A stretch of DNA of 64,000 nt from contig NZ_CP054932.1 in NCBI RefSeq assembly GCF_013364275.1, positions 8,370,001 to 8,434,000 on the forward strand, read 5' to 3'. This DNA is from Actinomadura sp. NAK00032 (GTDB taxonomy: Bacteria; Actinomycetota; Actinomycetes; Streptosporangiales; Streptosporangiaceae). The notes under the pieces are model-generated. The model saw only the letters and a list, made by a program, of their open reading frames with translations, was not told the DNA's origin and did not search any database. Each line of letters opens with the position of its first letter. Position 1 is the stretch's first letter. Below, one piece after another: positions 43,901 to 52,090 of this stretch. The position numbers and the translations under genes are program-made.

Positions 43901-44480
43901 CGTCCACCAGGGAGGCAAGGAGCTGGGTCTGGACGGCGACCAGGGCGTCCTGGTCCGTGCCCAGTTCGAGGTTGTGCGCGTCCCAGAACGAACGGCGGTA
44001 GACCTTGTTCCACAGCATCCGGTCCTGGAGGAGGGCGGGGAGCTTGGTCACGTGCGTCGACAGCATCGTCTGCGCGTAGGGCTCGCTGTGCAGCGGGGAC
44101 TGCCAGACCTGGTCCTCGTCCAGGCACATGACGTTCCCGCCGGCGATGTCCGATCCGGTGGAGTCCAGGCTGCCGACCAGCAGTTCGTAGGCGTAGGGCG
44201 GCAGCGCGTCCTCGCCGTCCGCGAACGCCAGGTACCTGCCCTTGGCCTGCTCGACGCCGGCGTCGCCGGCGGGTGCGTCGGGGCCGGGCCGGAGCAGCGT
44301 GAAGCGGTCGTCGCGCCCGGCGAACTCCTCGGCGACGGCGGCGTCGCCGGCGTCGGCCGCGTCGTCCACCATGAGCACCTCGACGTCGTGCAACGTCTGC
44401 GCGGCGAGCGACTCCAGGCACTCGGCGAGGCGGCCTCCGGTGCTGCGGAACGGGACGACGATGCTGATCTGCGGGGACAC
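40890..44480 (-). CDS. GT2 / CDP-glycerol glycerophosphotransferase fusion (TagF-like)
   Basis: A 1196-aa protein with an N-terminal GT-A family 2 domain (ISIVVPFRSTGGRLAECLESLAAQTLHDVEVLMVDD; acidic metal-binding motif AFADGEDALPP near residue 90). A long middle region of beta-rich segments follows, then a C-terminal Glyphos_transf domain: YLQTWHGTPLKRIGHDL (W near residue 909), VVLYAPTWRDDRRHG, LLRAHHSI and VLVTDYSSAMFDYAVLGRPIVLYTYD. It would polymerise or transfer glycerol-phosphate from CDP-glycerol onto an undecaprenol-linked wall teichoic acid. Start GTG 44480. Paralogue of the next gene upstream. Confidence 0.85.
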   Translation of the reverse strand: MSPQISIVVPFRSTGGRLAECLESLAAQTLHDVEVLMVDDAADAGDAAVAEEFAGRDDRFTLLRPGPDAPAGDAGVEQAKGRYLAFADGEDALPPYAYELLVGSLDSTGSDIAGGNVMCLDEDQVWQSPLHSEPYAQTMLSTHVTKLPALLQDRMLWNKVYRRSFWDAHNLELGTDQDALVAVQTQLLASLVDVLDTTVYYWRDRPGTATRLRSDSAHIIHRMATLTTVRNYVHDHAPELLAVHDMYALDLDLRELMLALPGATDEERERLVKLGAEVVADADRSAAAGLEAIRRLELHLLGERKVPELLEVLRFEESGLQDARLVSKGRLRSRWYARYPFFEDAERRVPEAVYDVTEEIGLWADVDRVEWDVDTLILEGHAHFDRFAVTSAADSRIRLWMRDAKTGREIRLPVERVRRPDVTAGSGQSAVSYDWSGFTARVEPEYLLDGDEWRTATYELFAEVSTAGRRAVQRLTATAPAVRWTAARQVDEHVAVQPAAGDDDVFVVHVKRAKAVLTRIRVDGDALELSGWTRRALGAGAAMVAARRHGGEEVRGEVTLRQSSVLRMAEGTGFDFTARLPLEFLTSLREGPAPRQPHLRDAIDWDVRLTGEGGPLRLTVASNVKPVRCALPSQSGERRREFALTRTAFGNLRGVERSARPVVRTAEWDDDGRLTLRGDFADPEGRPDHFVLRRRRSGDEHRVPVTWEEDRFSAALTPAAMAVFGTDLPLSSGTWDVLARARSADGEVAVVVEREAIPALPAWRREGTHEFEVGVHQIDALALHSRPAYGDDERGGHAQVQLWQRDYPVYLRSPLADIAVFCSYAGTQHSCSPKAIYEELLRRDTDVECVWVTQDGQFSIDAPEDAKTRTVLEGSREHYRVLARARHIITNHALPGWYMKREGQTYLQTWHGTPLKRIGHDLDDIPYQRAERRIWLDWEVPRWDLLLSPSPYATDILRRALRYEGEVMETGHPRNDVLSTPEWESLGTGIRKRLGIPDGKKVVLYAPTWRDDRRHGAGKQGFSLELDMDTMRQALGDDHIVLLRAHHSITDKAPALTDDFVIDVTRYPDVAELYMAADVLVTDYSSAMFDYAVLGRPIVLYTYDLELYRDHLRGLYIDLEAEAPGPLVTTSAEVAEAVKAAPGSEERYADAYDRFFVKYCPHDDGKAAARVVDRLFGEGEQGRDGSAGDVTGQPGT

Positions 44481-44537
44481 GAGCGACTCCGTGATGGGGT
44501 GGTAAGCGGGGTGATCGGGGTGGGCGGGCGGCCGGGG

Positions 44538-47500
44538 TCAGCGCAGGACGCGGTCGAGGACGCGTGCGGCGGCCTGGCCGTCGTCGTGCGGGCAGTACCG
44601 GGCGGTGAACGCGGCGCGCGCGTCCCGGAACCCGGCGTCGAGCGCGGCCGGTTCGCGCAGCGCGTCGACGACCTCCCGCGACGTCCGCAGCAGCGGCCCG
44701 GGGGCCTCCGCGTCGAAGTCGAAGTAGAAGCCGCGCACGTGGTCGCGGTAGCGCTCCAGGTCGTAGGTGAAGAACACCATCGGCCGGCCGGTGACGGCGA
44801 AGTCGAACATGGACGACGAGTAGTCCGTGACGAGCACATCGCAGATCAGGAAGAGTTCAGAGATGTCGGGATAGACGGACACGTCCATCACGCAGTCGCC
44901 CGGCCGCAGCTTCGGCCGGTCGGTGACCAGGTAGTGCGTGCGCAGCAGCAGGACATGGTCGCGGCCGAGCGCGGCCCTGAACCGGTCGAGGTCGAGTTCG
45001 AGGCTGAACGCGCGCTTGCCGATGGCGTGGTGGAAGTCGTCCCGCCATGTCGGCGCGTACAGGATGACCCGTTTCCCCTCCGGGATCCCGAGCCGCCGCC
45101 TGACCGCCGCCGCGATCTCGTCGCGGTGCGGGCTGTTCAGGATGTCGTTGCGGGGATAGCCGCTCTGGAAGACCTCACCGCCGTAGCGGAACGCCCGCCG
45201 GAACAGCGGCACGGAGAACCCGTTCTGCGCGAGGAGCAGATCCCACTGCGGGACGTCGTACTCCATCCAGTCGACGCCCTCGGTGCGCTTGTAGGGCATC
45301 TCCTTGACGTCGTAGCCCAGCTTCTTCAGCGGCGTCCCATGCCAGCACTGCACGTACGTCTGGTCGTCGCGCTTGATGAACCAGTCCCGCTGCGACCAGT
45401 TGCCGAAGACGTAGCGCGCGCGGGCGAGCGCCTCGTAGTGCTCCCGCGTGCCGACCAGGACAGTGCGAGCACCCGCCGGACGGCCGAACTGCCCGTTCTC
45501 GGTGACCCACACGCATTCCAGGTCGGTTCCGCGCCGCCGCAGTTCGTCGTAGATGCCGCGCGGGTTGCAGGAGTACTGGCGCCCCCGGTAGGCGTCGAAC
45601 ACGGCGAGGTCGCGCACGGGCAGGTTGAGGTGGCGCCTGTAGTGCCCGGACCGTATCCGGCTCTGCGCGTAGGCTCCGCGCTCGTCGTCGTCCAGCGCGG
45701 TCTCGACCCGCAGCAGCATCTGGTCGGTCTTCTGTACGCGGACGGTGATGCGGTGCAGGCCCGCCTCGAAGGGCTCCGGCAGGGCGCGCAGGCTGTGGCG
45801 CCTGATGACGACCGGCTGCTCCTGCCCGCCGACGGTCGTGAGGACGTCCCAGCCGCCGGCCACCAGGGGACGCGACAGCCCGAACACCGGCATGCGCGCG
45901 GGTGAGAACTTCGCGGTGAAGCGGTCGCCGTCCCAGAGCAGCCCGACGGCGTGCTCCTCGGACGAGCGCCGCCGCCGCAGCGTCAGGGAATCGGGCCGCC
46001 CGACGCGGTCGGTGCACGTCCCCGCCAGGTGCAGGGCGCCCTCGGCCGACCAGGACAGCTCGTCCACGACGAGGACCCGCCCGCGCACGACGATCCGCAG
46101 CGTGCTCCGCCGCGTCCTGGCGATCTCCAGCTCCCCGCCGGGGAAGGGCAGCCCGGTCCCGGCCGCGTCGGCGTCCAGGTACGGCTTGACGCCGCCCGGC
46201 AGGGCGATCTCCCAGTTCCCCTCCCGCCGGACCAGCCCGGCGACGGGCAGCCGGGCCCGGAACCCCTCGCCGCCGACGCTCTCGACCGGCCCGGTCACGG
46301 TGGCCCGGCCCGCCTTCGGCGTCGCGGTGACGCGCGGCTCGTCGCCGAGCGGGGCGCGGCTCCAGCCGTCCAGGCACAGCTCGCCGCCCTCCAGATGGCA
46401 GCCGACGACCGCGGCGGGCGTCCGCCGCACCTGCACGGTGAACCGGTGCCGCCCGGCGACCCCCTGGACGCGGACGCCCGGCGCGCACTCCAGGTCGTCC
46501 GGCCACTGCCGGGCGGGCAGGCGCGGGTTGCCGAACGTGGCGCGGCGCCGCAGCCCCCGGTTGACGATCTCCACGCACGGCACCCAGTCGACGTCCCGCC
46601 AGCGCCCGAACATCTTCAGCGCGGCCGGGTCGATCTCGGCGGCGAAGCCGGACCAGTCGTAGGACACCGCCGACTGCCGCGACCGGGCGGTCACGTCCGG
46701 CCTGCGGACACGGGTGACCGGCACGCGCATCAGGCCGCGCTTGTTCGCCGCCACCAGCCACAGCCGGATGCGGGACCCGTCCTCGGTGGAGGAGTCCAGG
46801 TGCCGGATGTAGGCGTGCCCCTCGATGCGGAGCCGCCCGTCCACCCAGTCGGCCCGGTCGACCGCCGCGACCGGCGTCAGCTCGTCGGTCACGTCGTAGA
46901 CGTGCGCCGGGACGCCCCGCTCCTCGTCCTCGAAGAACGGGAACTCGGCGTACCAGCGGTGCCGCAGGCCGCGCCGGACGCGCGGCGCGTCCGCCGCCTT
47001 CCGCAGCCGGACGAACCGCAGCACCTCCAGCAGCTCCGGCACCATCCGGCGGCAGAGCAGGTGCAGTTGCAGGCGCATGATGGCGGGCTGCCGCTTCAGC
47101 ACGCGGGGGCCGATCCGCCGGGCCAGCGCCGCACCCGTCGCGACGAGTTCCTCGCGGTGCTCGTCCTGCGTTCTGGGCAGGGCCTCCAGGAGGATGCGGA
47201 GGTCGATCTCGATGAGGGAGTGCTCGTCGTAGGCGTTCAGGAGCTGGGGCGCGTACTCGGTCATCGCCTCCCGCAGCGCGGACGCGGACGCGAAACGCTG
47301 CCGGATGTTGTCCCGGTCATGGCGGTCGTCGGTGATGGAGCCCGGCCGCCTGCGCCAGTAGTAGACCGTCTCACTGAGGACGTCCATGGAACGAGCCAGC
47401 GCGTGCGCGCGCGCCATGACCGGAGGGTCCTCGTAGAAGCCGGTGGGGAACTCCAGGGCGGCCCTGTCCCAGAAGGCACGCCGGTACACCTTGTTCCACG

Positions 47501-47972
47501 GCGTGCGGTCGCGCATGAGAACCGGCTTGGACGACACGTGCGTCCGCATGCAGGACTCCGTGAACACGCCGTCGTGCAAGGGCGACTGCCACTTGCGCTC
47601 CTCGTCCATGCGCTGGACGTTGCCGCCCGCCATGTCCGAGCCCGTCCGGTCCAGCGACGCGACCAGCCGCGTGTAGGCGTCCCGGTCCACGACGTCGTCG
47701 GCGTCGGCGAAGGCCAGGTACTCGCCCCGCGCCTGCCGCACCCCCGCGTTGCGGGCCGGTCCGGGGCCCTCCTGCTCGCGCATGAACAGGCGGAACCGGG
47801 GGTCGCGGGCGCACATCTCCTTGGCGATGACGGCGCTGCCGTCGGTGGACCCGTCGTCCACCAGGACCACCTCAAGGTCGCGCAGCGTCTGACCGGCCAG
47901 CGACTCCAGGCACTCCTGGAAGTACTCCTCGATGTTGTGGAACGGCACGACGACGCTGAGCTTCGGGGACAT
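44538..47972 (-). CDS. GT2 / CDP-glycerol glycerophosphotransferase fusion (TagF-like)
   Basis: A 1144-aa paralogue of the following gene with the same two-domain layout. GT2 start: LSVVVPFHNIEEYFQECLESLAGQTLRDLEVVLVDDGSTDGS with metal motif AFADADDVVDRDAY. C-terminal domain: YVQCWHGTPLKKLGYDV (W near residue 877), VILYAPTWRDDFHH, LLLRTHYLV and VLVTDYSSSMFDFAVTGRPMVFFTYDLERYRDHVRG. GGAGGAGG precedes ATG 47972. Its stop is 57 bp before the second gene, so they form one operon. Duplication followed by divergence suggests two successive or alternative acceptors in teichoic-acid assembly. Confidence 0.85.
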   Translation of the reverse strand: MSPKLSVVVPFHNIEEYFQECLESLAGQTLRDLEVVLVDDGSTDGSAVIAKEMCARDPRFRLFMREQEGPGPARNAGVRQARGEYLAFADADDVVDRDAYTRLVASLDRTGSDMAGGNVQRMDEERKWQSPLHDGVFTESCMRTHVSSKPVLMRDRTPWNKVYRRAFWDRAALEFPTGFYEDPPVMARAHALARSMDVLSETVYYWRRRPGSITDDRHDRDNIRQRFASASALREAMTEYAPQLLNAYDEHSLIEIDLRILLEALPRTQDEHREELVATGAALARRIGPRVLKRQPAIMRLQLHLLCRRMVPELLEVLRFVRLRKAADAPRVRRGLRHRWYAEFPFFEDEERGVPAHVYDVTDELTPVAAVDRADWVDGRLRIEGHAYIRHLDSSTEDGSRIRLWLVAANKRGLMRVPVTRVRRPDVTARSRQSAVSYDWSGFAAEIDPAALKMFGRWRDVDWVPCVEIVNRGLRRRATFGNPRLPARQWPDDLECAPGVRVQGVAGRHRFTVQVRRTPAAVVGCHLEGGELCLDGWSRAPLGDEPRVTATPKAGRATVTGPVESVGGEGFRARLPVAGLVRREGNWEIALPGGVKPYLDADAAGTGLPFPGGELEIARTRRSTLRIVVRGRVLVVDELSWSAEGALHLAGTCTDRVGRPDSLTLRRRRSSEEHAVGLLWDGDRFTAKFSPARMPVFGLSRPLVAGGWDVLTTVGGQEQPVVIRRHSLRALPEPFEAGLHRITVRVQKTDQMLLRVETALDDDERGAYAQSRIRSGHYRRHLNLPVRDLAVFDAYRGRQYSCNPRGIYDELRRRGTDLECVWVTENGQFGRPAGARTVLVGTREHYEALARARYVFGNWSQRDWFIKRDDQTYVQCWHGTPLKKLGYDVKEMPYKRTEGVDWMEYDVPQWDLLLAQNGFSVPLFRRAFRYGGEVFQSGYPRNDILNSPHRDEIAAAVRRRLGIPEGKRVILYAPTWRDDFHHAIGKRAFSLELDLDRFRAALGRDHVLLLRTHYLVTDRPKLRPGDCVMDVSVYPDISELFLICDVLVTDYSSSMFDFAVTGRPMVFFTYDLERYRDHVRGFYFDFDAEAPGPLLRTSREVVDALREPAALDAGFRDARAAFTARYCPHDDGQAAARVLDRVLR

Positions 47973-48094
47973 GGGGCCTCCTCCTCGCCCCACAGAGCAT
48001 GGTGACGTTACGCCACCGCATGAACGCGCATCGCCATTGCCGTCCCGTCCCCTGACGCAGACTTGACCTCGCCTGGCCGCTGTTTACCGCAGCC

Positions 48095-49039
48095 TTACGC
48101 TTCGGCGCTTGACCCGCCGGGACGGATCCCGTCGGCCACCCCTGAGTCGGCGACGGCGGCGCGGACGCTCTCCGCGAGCGCCTCGAACTCGTCCGCGCGC
48201 GGCGACGTCGACCGGAACCCGAGCCCGATCCGGCGGAACGGCGCCGGCGCCGCGAACCGGTGCAGGCCGAGGTTCGGCGCCCGGCGCGTCTCCACCGGCA
48301 GCGCCGTCTCCGGGACGAGCGTCACGCCGAACCCGCCCGACACGAGCTGGACCAGCGTCGCCAGGCTCGTCGCGTAGGTCGCGGCGGCGGCGCGCGCGCC
48401 CACGTCGCGGCAGATGTCCAGGGCCTGGTCGCGCATGCAGTGGCCCTTGTTGAGCAGCAGGACGTCGAGGTCGTTCAGCGCCTCGCGCGGGACGTCCTCG
48501 TCGCCCAGCTCGAAGTCGGGCGGCGCGACGAGCACGAAGTCCTCGTCGTACAGGACGATCTCGGCGATGCCGTCGGCGGCGACGGGCAGCGCCAGCAGCA
48601 CCACGTCGAGGCGTCCGGCGAGCAGCTCGGCGACGATGTGCTCGGTCTGCTCCTCGTGGACCGACAGCTCCAGGTCGGGGAACTCCTTGTCGAGCCTCGG
48701 CAGGATCAGCGGGAGCAGGTACGGCGCGACGGTCGGGATGACGCCGACTCTGAGCGGCCCCACAAGCGTCCCTTGGACGGCCTTGACCTCGTCTACCAGG
48801 CGGTCCAGTTCCGCTAGGACGGCCTCGGCCCGGCGTGCGACCCGCTCCCCCGCAGGGGTCAGCAGGACCTTGCGGGTCGTGCGTTCGACCAGCCGGGTCC
48901 CGAGGGTGTCCTCCAGGGCGGCCACGGCTCCGGACAGCGCGGGCTGGCTCATGCGCAGCGCGGCGGCGGCGTCCCGGAAGTGCAGATGCTCGGCGAGCGC
49001 ATGGAACGCCCGCAACTGCGCCACCGTCGGTCTGCTCAT
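48095..49039 (-). CDS. oxyR: Peroxide-sensing LysR regulator
   Basis: A 314-aa LysR-family regulator. The helix-turn-helix is LRAFHALAEHLHFRDAAAALRMSQPALSGAVAALEDTLG. The redox pair C201 and C210 in LLNKGHCMRDQALDICRDVG sits at the spacing of the OxyR sensing cysteines. ATG 49039; an ATG at 49045 is possible. OxyR normally regulates ahpCD and katG; here ahpC is 4.2 kb away rather than divergent. The gene next to it in the same direction upstream is a carotenoid oxygenase. Confidence 0.92.
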   Translation of the reverse strand: MSRPTVAQLRAFHALAEHLHFRDAAAALRMSQPALSGAVAALEDTLGTRLVERTTRKVLLTPAGERVARRAEAVLAELDRLVDEVKAVQGTLVGPLRVGVIPTVAPYLLPLILPRLDKEFPDLELSVHEEQTEHIVAELLAGRLDVVLLALPVAADGIAEIVLYDEDFVLVAPPDFELGDEDVPREALNDLDVLLLNKGHCMRDQALDICRDVGARAAAATYATSLATLVQLVSGGFGVTLVPETALPVETRRAPNLGLHRFAAPAPFRRIGLGFRSTSPRADEFEALAESVRAAVADSGVADGIRPGGSSAEA

Positions 49040-49112
49040 CGCCATCTCGACCGAACGGTATCGAACCGCCATTACGAAGAGTGATGCGGCCCTGGTCAAA
49101 CGGCCGTGGCGT

Positions 49113-50567
49113 TCACCACAGCGTGAGCCGGTCGGGGTGCGGGATGGGGGCGCCGGGGTCGGCGACGCGGCTCGTGAACGTGCCGTGGAAGCCGAACGGA
49201 AGGTGGTGCTTCAGCTTCAGCGTGGCGACGCTCTCCAGGCCGCGAGCGTCCAGGATTGTGAGCTGCGACCGGTGTTCTGCGGCGAGGTACACCACGGCCA
49301 GCAGCCAGCCATCGTCCTCGGCCGCGTCGGGCGAACGGGGCACGAAGATGGGCTCGCCCACGTACGCGTTCTGCCCGACCTCATGGGTGTCTGTACGGCC
49401 GGTGTCGTTGTCGACTTTCAGGACGCGGTCGTACTGGCCGGCGGCTCCCGTCCGTCCGGCCATGTAGGTGTACCGGTGGCGGCGCGTGGAGCGGCGCCAG
49501 TCGTACTGCGGGAACTCGCCGGTCACGTCGGCCAGCCTGCTCTCGATCACGCGCCCCGACGGCGTGATCCGGTACCGCATGAGCCGGCTGGAGGGCAGCC
49601 CGGGGAAGCTCGTGCGGAACCCGGTGAGGTCGCGCCGGATGGCCTCGTAGTCGTCGAACCGCACCAGGTCGACGACCGTGTCCGCGCCGTCCTCGAAGGC
49701 GTTGGCCACATGCAGGTGGACGAGCGTCTCGTGCTCCACGATCCGCGCCGGGCCGCCGTCGCGCGGCACGAGCACGAACCGGGTGCCCTTCTCCGGGCGG
49801 TGCCGGATCGCGTCGAAGATGGGACCGCCGCGCAGCATCGTGCGCACGTCGAACATGTACGGGTCCAGGACGAAGACCATGTGCCGCGCGGTGAGCGCCA
49901 CGTCGTGGTTCCAGGGCAGGTCCAGCATCCGCACCGTGGCGAGCCGCCGCATCCGGCCCCGCCGGTCGACCTTCCAGCAGTTCAGCGAGGGGAACGGCAC
50001 GAACTCCTGGCCGAAGTTGAACATCTCCCCGGTCGCCGGGTCCCACTTGGGGTGGGCGGAGAACGCCTTGAGCATGCCCCGGAGGCGGCCGCGGAAGTCG
50101 TCGATGCCGAGGGTCTCCAGGGTGTCCGGGTCGAGCCGGTACGGCGGCCCGCCCTCCCAGAGGGCCAGCAGCCGCTCGGCGTGCAGCGCAATCCCGGTGT
50201 TGGCGGCGTTCGCGGGGCCTTTCGCCTTCGCGAAGTTGGTCCAGAAACCGCCCGGAAGGGCCGTCCCGACGCCGGGCTTCCTGGCCCGGCCGGCGACCAT
50301 GCCGTCCCGGAACTGCGGCGTCCGCACGTAGCGGTTGCGGAACCGCACGGACCGCCCGTCGAAGACGAACTGCGCCACCATCCCGTCGCCGTCGAACAGA
50401 TGGTGCATCAGGGTGCGCCCGACCTCCCACTTCCCGGGGCCGATCCGGTACAGCGTCCCGGTGAGCCCGGACGGGAGCTCCCCGTCGATCTCGTCGACGG
50501 CGTAGTCGTGCTCGTGCATCAGCGGGGTGAAGATCTTCCCCAGGTCCGGAGCGGTGGTCAGGGCCAT
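49113..50567 (-). CDS. Carotenoid cleavage oxygenase
   Basis: A 484-aa RPE65-family non-heme iron oxygenase, cleaving carotenoids or apocarotenoids. The four iron-binding histidines sit in HPKWDP, LPWNHDV, LVHLHVANAFEDG and GFHGTF. The beta-propeller entry motif GTLYRIGPGKWEVG and FDGDGMV are clear. Start ATG 50567 uses GGAGG, which overlaps an upstream ATG at 50579. Divergent from a TetR gene with a dyad between, so probably TetR-repressed. No carotenoid biosynthesis gene is in the window. Confidence 0.9.
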   Translation of the reverse strand: MALTTAPDLGKIFTPLMHEHDYAVDEIDGELPSGLTGTLYRIGPGKWEVGRTLMHHLFDGDGMVAQFVFDGRSVRFRNRYVRTPQFRDGMVAGRARKPGVGTALPGGFWTNFAKAKGPANAANTGIALHAERLLALWEGGPPYRLDPDTLETLGIDDFRGRLRGMLKAFSAHPKWDPATGEMFNFGQEFVPFPSLNCWKVDRRGRMRRLATVRMLDLPWNHDVALTARHMVFVLDPYMFDVRTMLRGGPIFDAIRHRPEKGTRFVLVPRDGGPARIVEHETLVHLHVANAFEDGADTVVDLVRFDDYEAIRRDLTGFRTSFPGLPSSRLMRYRITPSGRVIESRLADVTGEFPQYDWRRSTRRHRYTYMAGRTGAAGQYDRVLKVDNDTGRTDTHEVGQNAYVGEPIFVPRSPDAAEDDGWLLAVVYLAAEHRSQLTILDARGLESVATLKLKHHLPFGFHGTFTSRVADPGAPIPHPDRLTLW

Positions 50568-50595
50568 GGCGGCCTCCATCTGACTACGGCTGTTT

Positions 50596-50614
50596 CCAGA
50601 AAACTAGGATCTGG
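50596..50614. promoter_or_regulatory. Weak dyad between carotenoid oxygenase and TetR gene
   Basis: CCAGA (50596-50600), 9 nt, TCTGG (50610-50614). A 5-bp-arm inverted repeat in a 71-bp divergent gap, possible operator for the TetR protein. Confidence 0.3.
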
Positions 50615-50638
50615 CAACGCCTGTGTCAAGATTGCGGC

Positions 50639-51274
50639 GTGAGTTCCCGCACCTACGGCGGCGTCACCGCCGAGCGCCGCCGCGCCGGCCGCCGCGCGGC
50701 GCTCCTGGAGGCCGCGCTCGACCTGCTCGGCACCGAGGGCCTGCCCGCGACCTCAGTACGCGCCGTCTGCGCGCGCGCCGGGCTCAACCCGCGCTACTTC
50801 TACGAGAACTTCACCGACCTCGACACGCTGCTGACCGAGGTCTACGACCGCATCCTCACCGAGATCGCCGAGGCCGCCGCCCGTGGCGTCGCCGCCGCCG
50901 GACCCGGTGCCGGCCTCCGCGCGACCGTCCGCTCCGCCGCCATGGAGGCCCTCGCGGTGGGCGCCGCCGACCCGCGCAAGGCCCGCGTCGCACTGATCGA
51001 GGCGCCCGCCAGCCCCGTCCTGCGCGCGCGCCAGCGCGCCGCACTCCGCCGCAACACGCGCCAGGTCATCGACTACGCGCGGACTTTCTACGACGTCCCC
51101 TCCGCCGCCGACGCGCAGATGCGCTTCACCGCGACGATGCTCGTGGCGGGCTGGAGCGAGAACCTCATCGCCTGGCTGGACGGCGAACTCGACGCCGCCC
51201 CGTCCGACCTGGCCGACATGTTCGCCGACGCCGCCGAGGCCCTCGCGACGCACGCCGCCTCCCGAGCCCGCTGA
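50639..51274 (+). CDS. TetR-family regulator
   Basis: A 211-aa regulator. The helix-turn-helix is RRRAGRRAALLEAALDLLGTEGLPATSVRAVCARAGLNPRYFYENFTDLDTLLTEVY. The start GTG 50639 has no Shine-Dalgarno, so it may be leaderless. Divergent from the carotenoid oxygenase, which it likely controls. Its stop is inside an inverted repeat shared with the next TetR gene. Confidence 0.86.
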   Translation: MSSRTYGGVTAERRRAGRRAALLEAALDLLGTEGLPATSVRAVCARAGLNPRYFYENFTDLDTLLTEVYDRILTEIAEAAARGVAAAGPGAGLRATVRSAAMEALAVGAADPRKARVALIEAPASPVLRARQRAALRRNTRQVIDYARTFYDVPSAADAQMRFTATMLVAGWSENLIAWLDGELDAAPSDLADMFADAAEALATHAASRAR

Positions 51275-51296
51275 ACGCGGGGGCGCCGTCAGCGGG
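51267..51296. terminator. Shared inverted repeat carrying both stop codons
   Basis: CCCGCTGA (51267-51274) and TCAGCGGG (51289-51296) form an 8-bp stem with a 14-nt loop. Each arm contains the TGA stop of the gene entering from its side. Candidate bidirectional terminator. Confidence 0.4.
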
Positions 51297-51990
51297 GCGG
51301 GTCGGCGATGCGGTCGAGCCATTCCCGCATGAGGCCGCGCTCCCCCTCGCTCAGCGCGGCGACCTGCGGAAGGGCGGCGCGCAGCGCGACCGCGGCGCCC
51401 ACCGGGCCGGACTCCGCCGGCGCGTCCGTCGTGATCGCCGCGATGACCGCCTCGCGGGCCAGCACCGACAACTCCAGGTCGCGCTCGCCCTCGGGCATCG
51501 CGATCAGCGCGATGGTCGTGCCGGACCCGGCCGCGTGGACGAGCCGGACGGCGCGGTCCTCGCCGACGCGCAGCCGGCCGGCCTCGGCGATCCGCCGGAC
51601 GCGGGCGGTGAGGATCTCGATCCCGGCGACCGCCGCCGGCGGCACCGCGCCGGGGCGCGGCTCGCACATCAGCAGGTAGAGGGCCGGGTTGGCCAGGCCG
51701 AACTCCAGGTGCTCGTCCCATCCGGCACGCAGGTCGTCCACCGGGTCGGTGCCCGGCTCCGGGGCGCTCTTGCCGCTCAGGTAGGCCGCGAAGCCCTCGG
51801 CGGCGACGGCGTCGAGCAGGCCCTGCTTGTCGCCGAAGAGCCGGTAGATGGTGGGCGCCTGGACGCCGGCGGCGGCCCCGACCGCGCGCGTCGAGACGGC
51901 CTCGCGCCCGCCCGCCGCGAGGAGTTCGGCGGTGGCCGCGAGGATGCGCTCCCGCGGCCCGTCCCCGGCCGCCACGTCATCGACCTGCAC
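51289..51990 (-). CDS. TetR-family regulator
   Basis: A 233-aa regulator. The helix-turn-helix is RERILAATAELLAAGGREAVSTRAVGAAAGVQAPTIYRLFGDKQGLLDAVAAEGF. The C-terminal ligand domain includes FGLANPALYLLMCEPRPGA, with a WHG/TetR_C type fold. Divergent from the NmrA-like gene, with repeated GTTAGCA motifs in the gap, so probably represses it and itself. Confidence 0.87.
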   Translation of the reverse strand: MQVDDVAAGDGPRERILAATAELLAAGGREAVSTRAVGAAAGVQAPTIYRLFGDKQGLLDAVAAEGFAAYLSGKSAPEPGTDPVDDLRAGWDEHLEFGLANPALYLLMCEPRPGAVPPAAVAGIEILTARVRRIAEAGRLRVGEDRAVRLVHAAGSGTTIALIAMPEGERDLELSVLAREAVIAAITTDAPAESGPVGAAVALRAALPQVAALSEGERGLMREWLDRIADPPR

Positions 51991-52013
51991 GCTAATGACG
52001 ATAACAGACCACG

Positions 52014-52062
52014 GTTAGCACTGATCTCGTAACGGTGATAACGTGATTTCGTTAGCAGTGAT
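52014..52062. promoter_or_regulatory. Repeated operator elements, TetR/NmrA divergent region
   Basis: Direct repeat GTTAGCA-S-TGAT at 52014-52025 and 52051-52062 (37 bp apart), and an inverted repeat TAACG-N6-CGTTA at 52039-52054 overlapping the second copy. Likely operators of the adjacent TetR regulator. Confidence 0.5.
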
Positions 52063-52090
52063 TCAGGCATCGAAGACCAGGGAGAACGCT

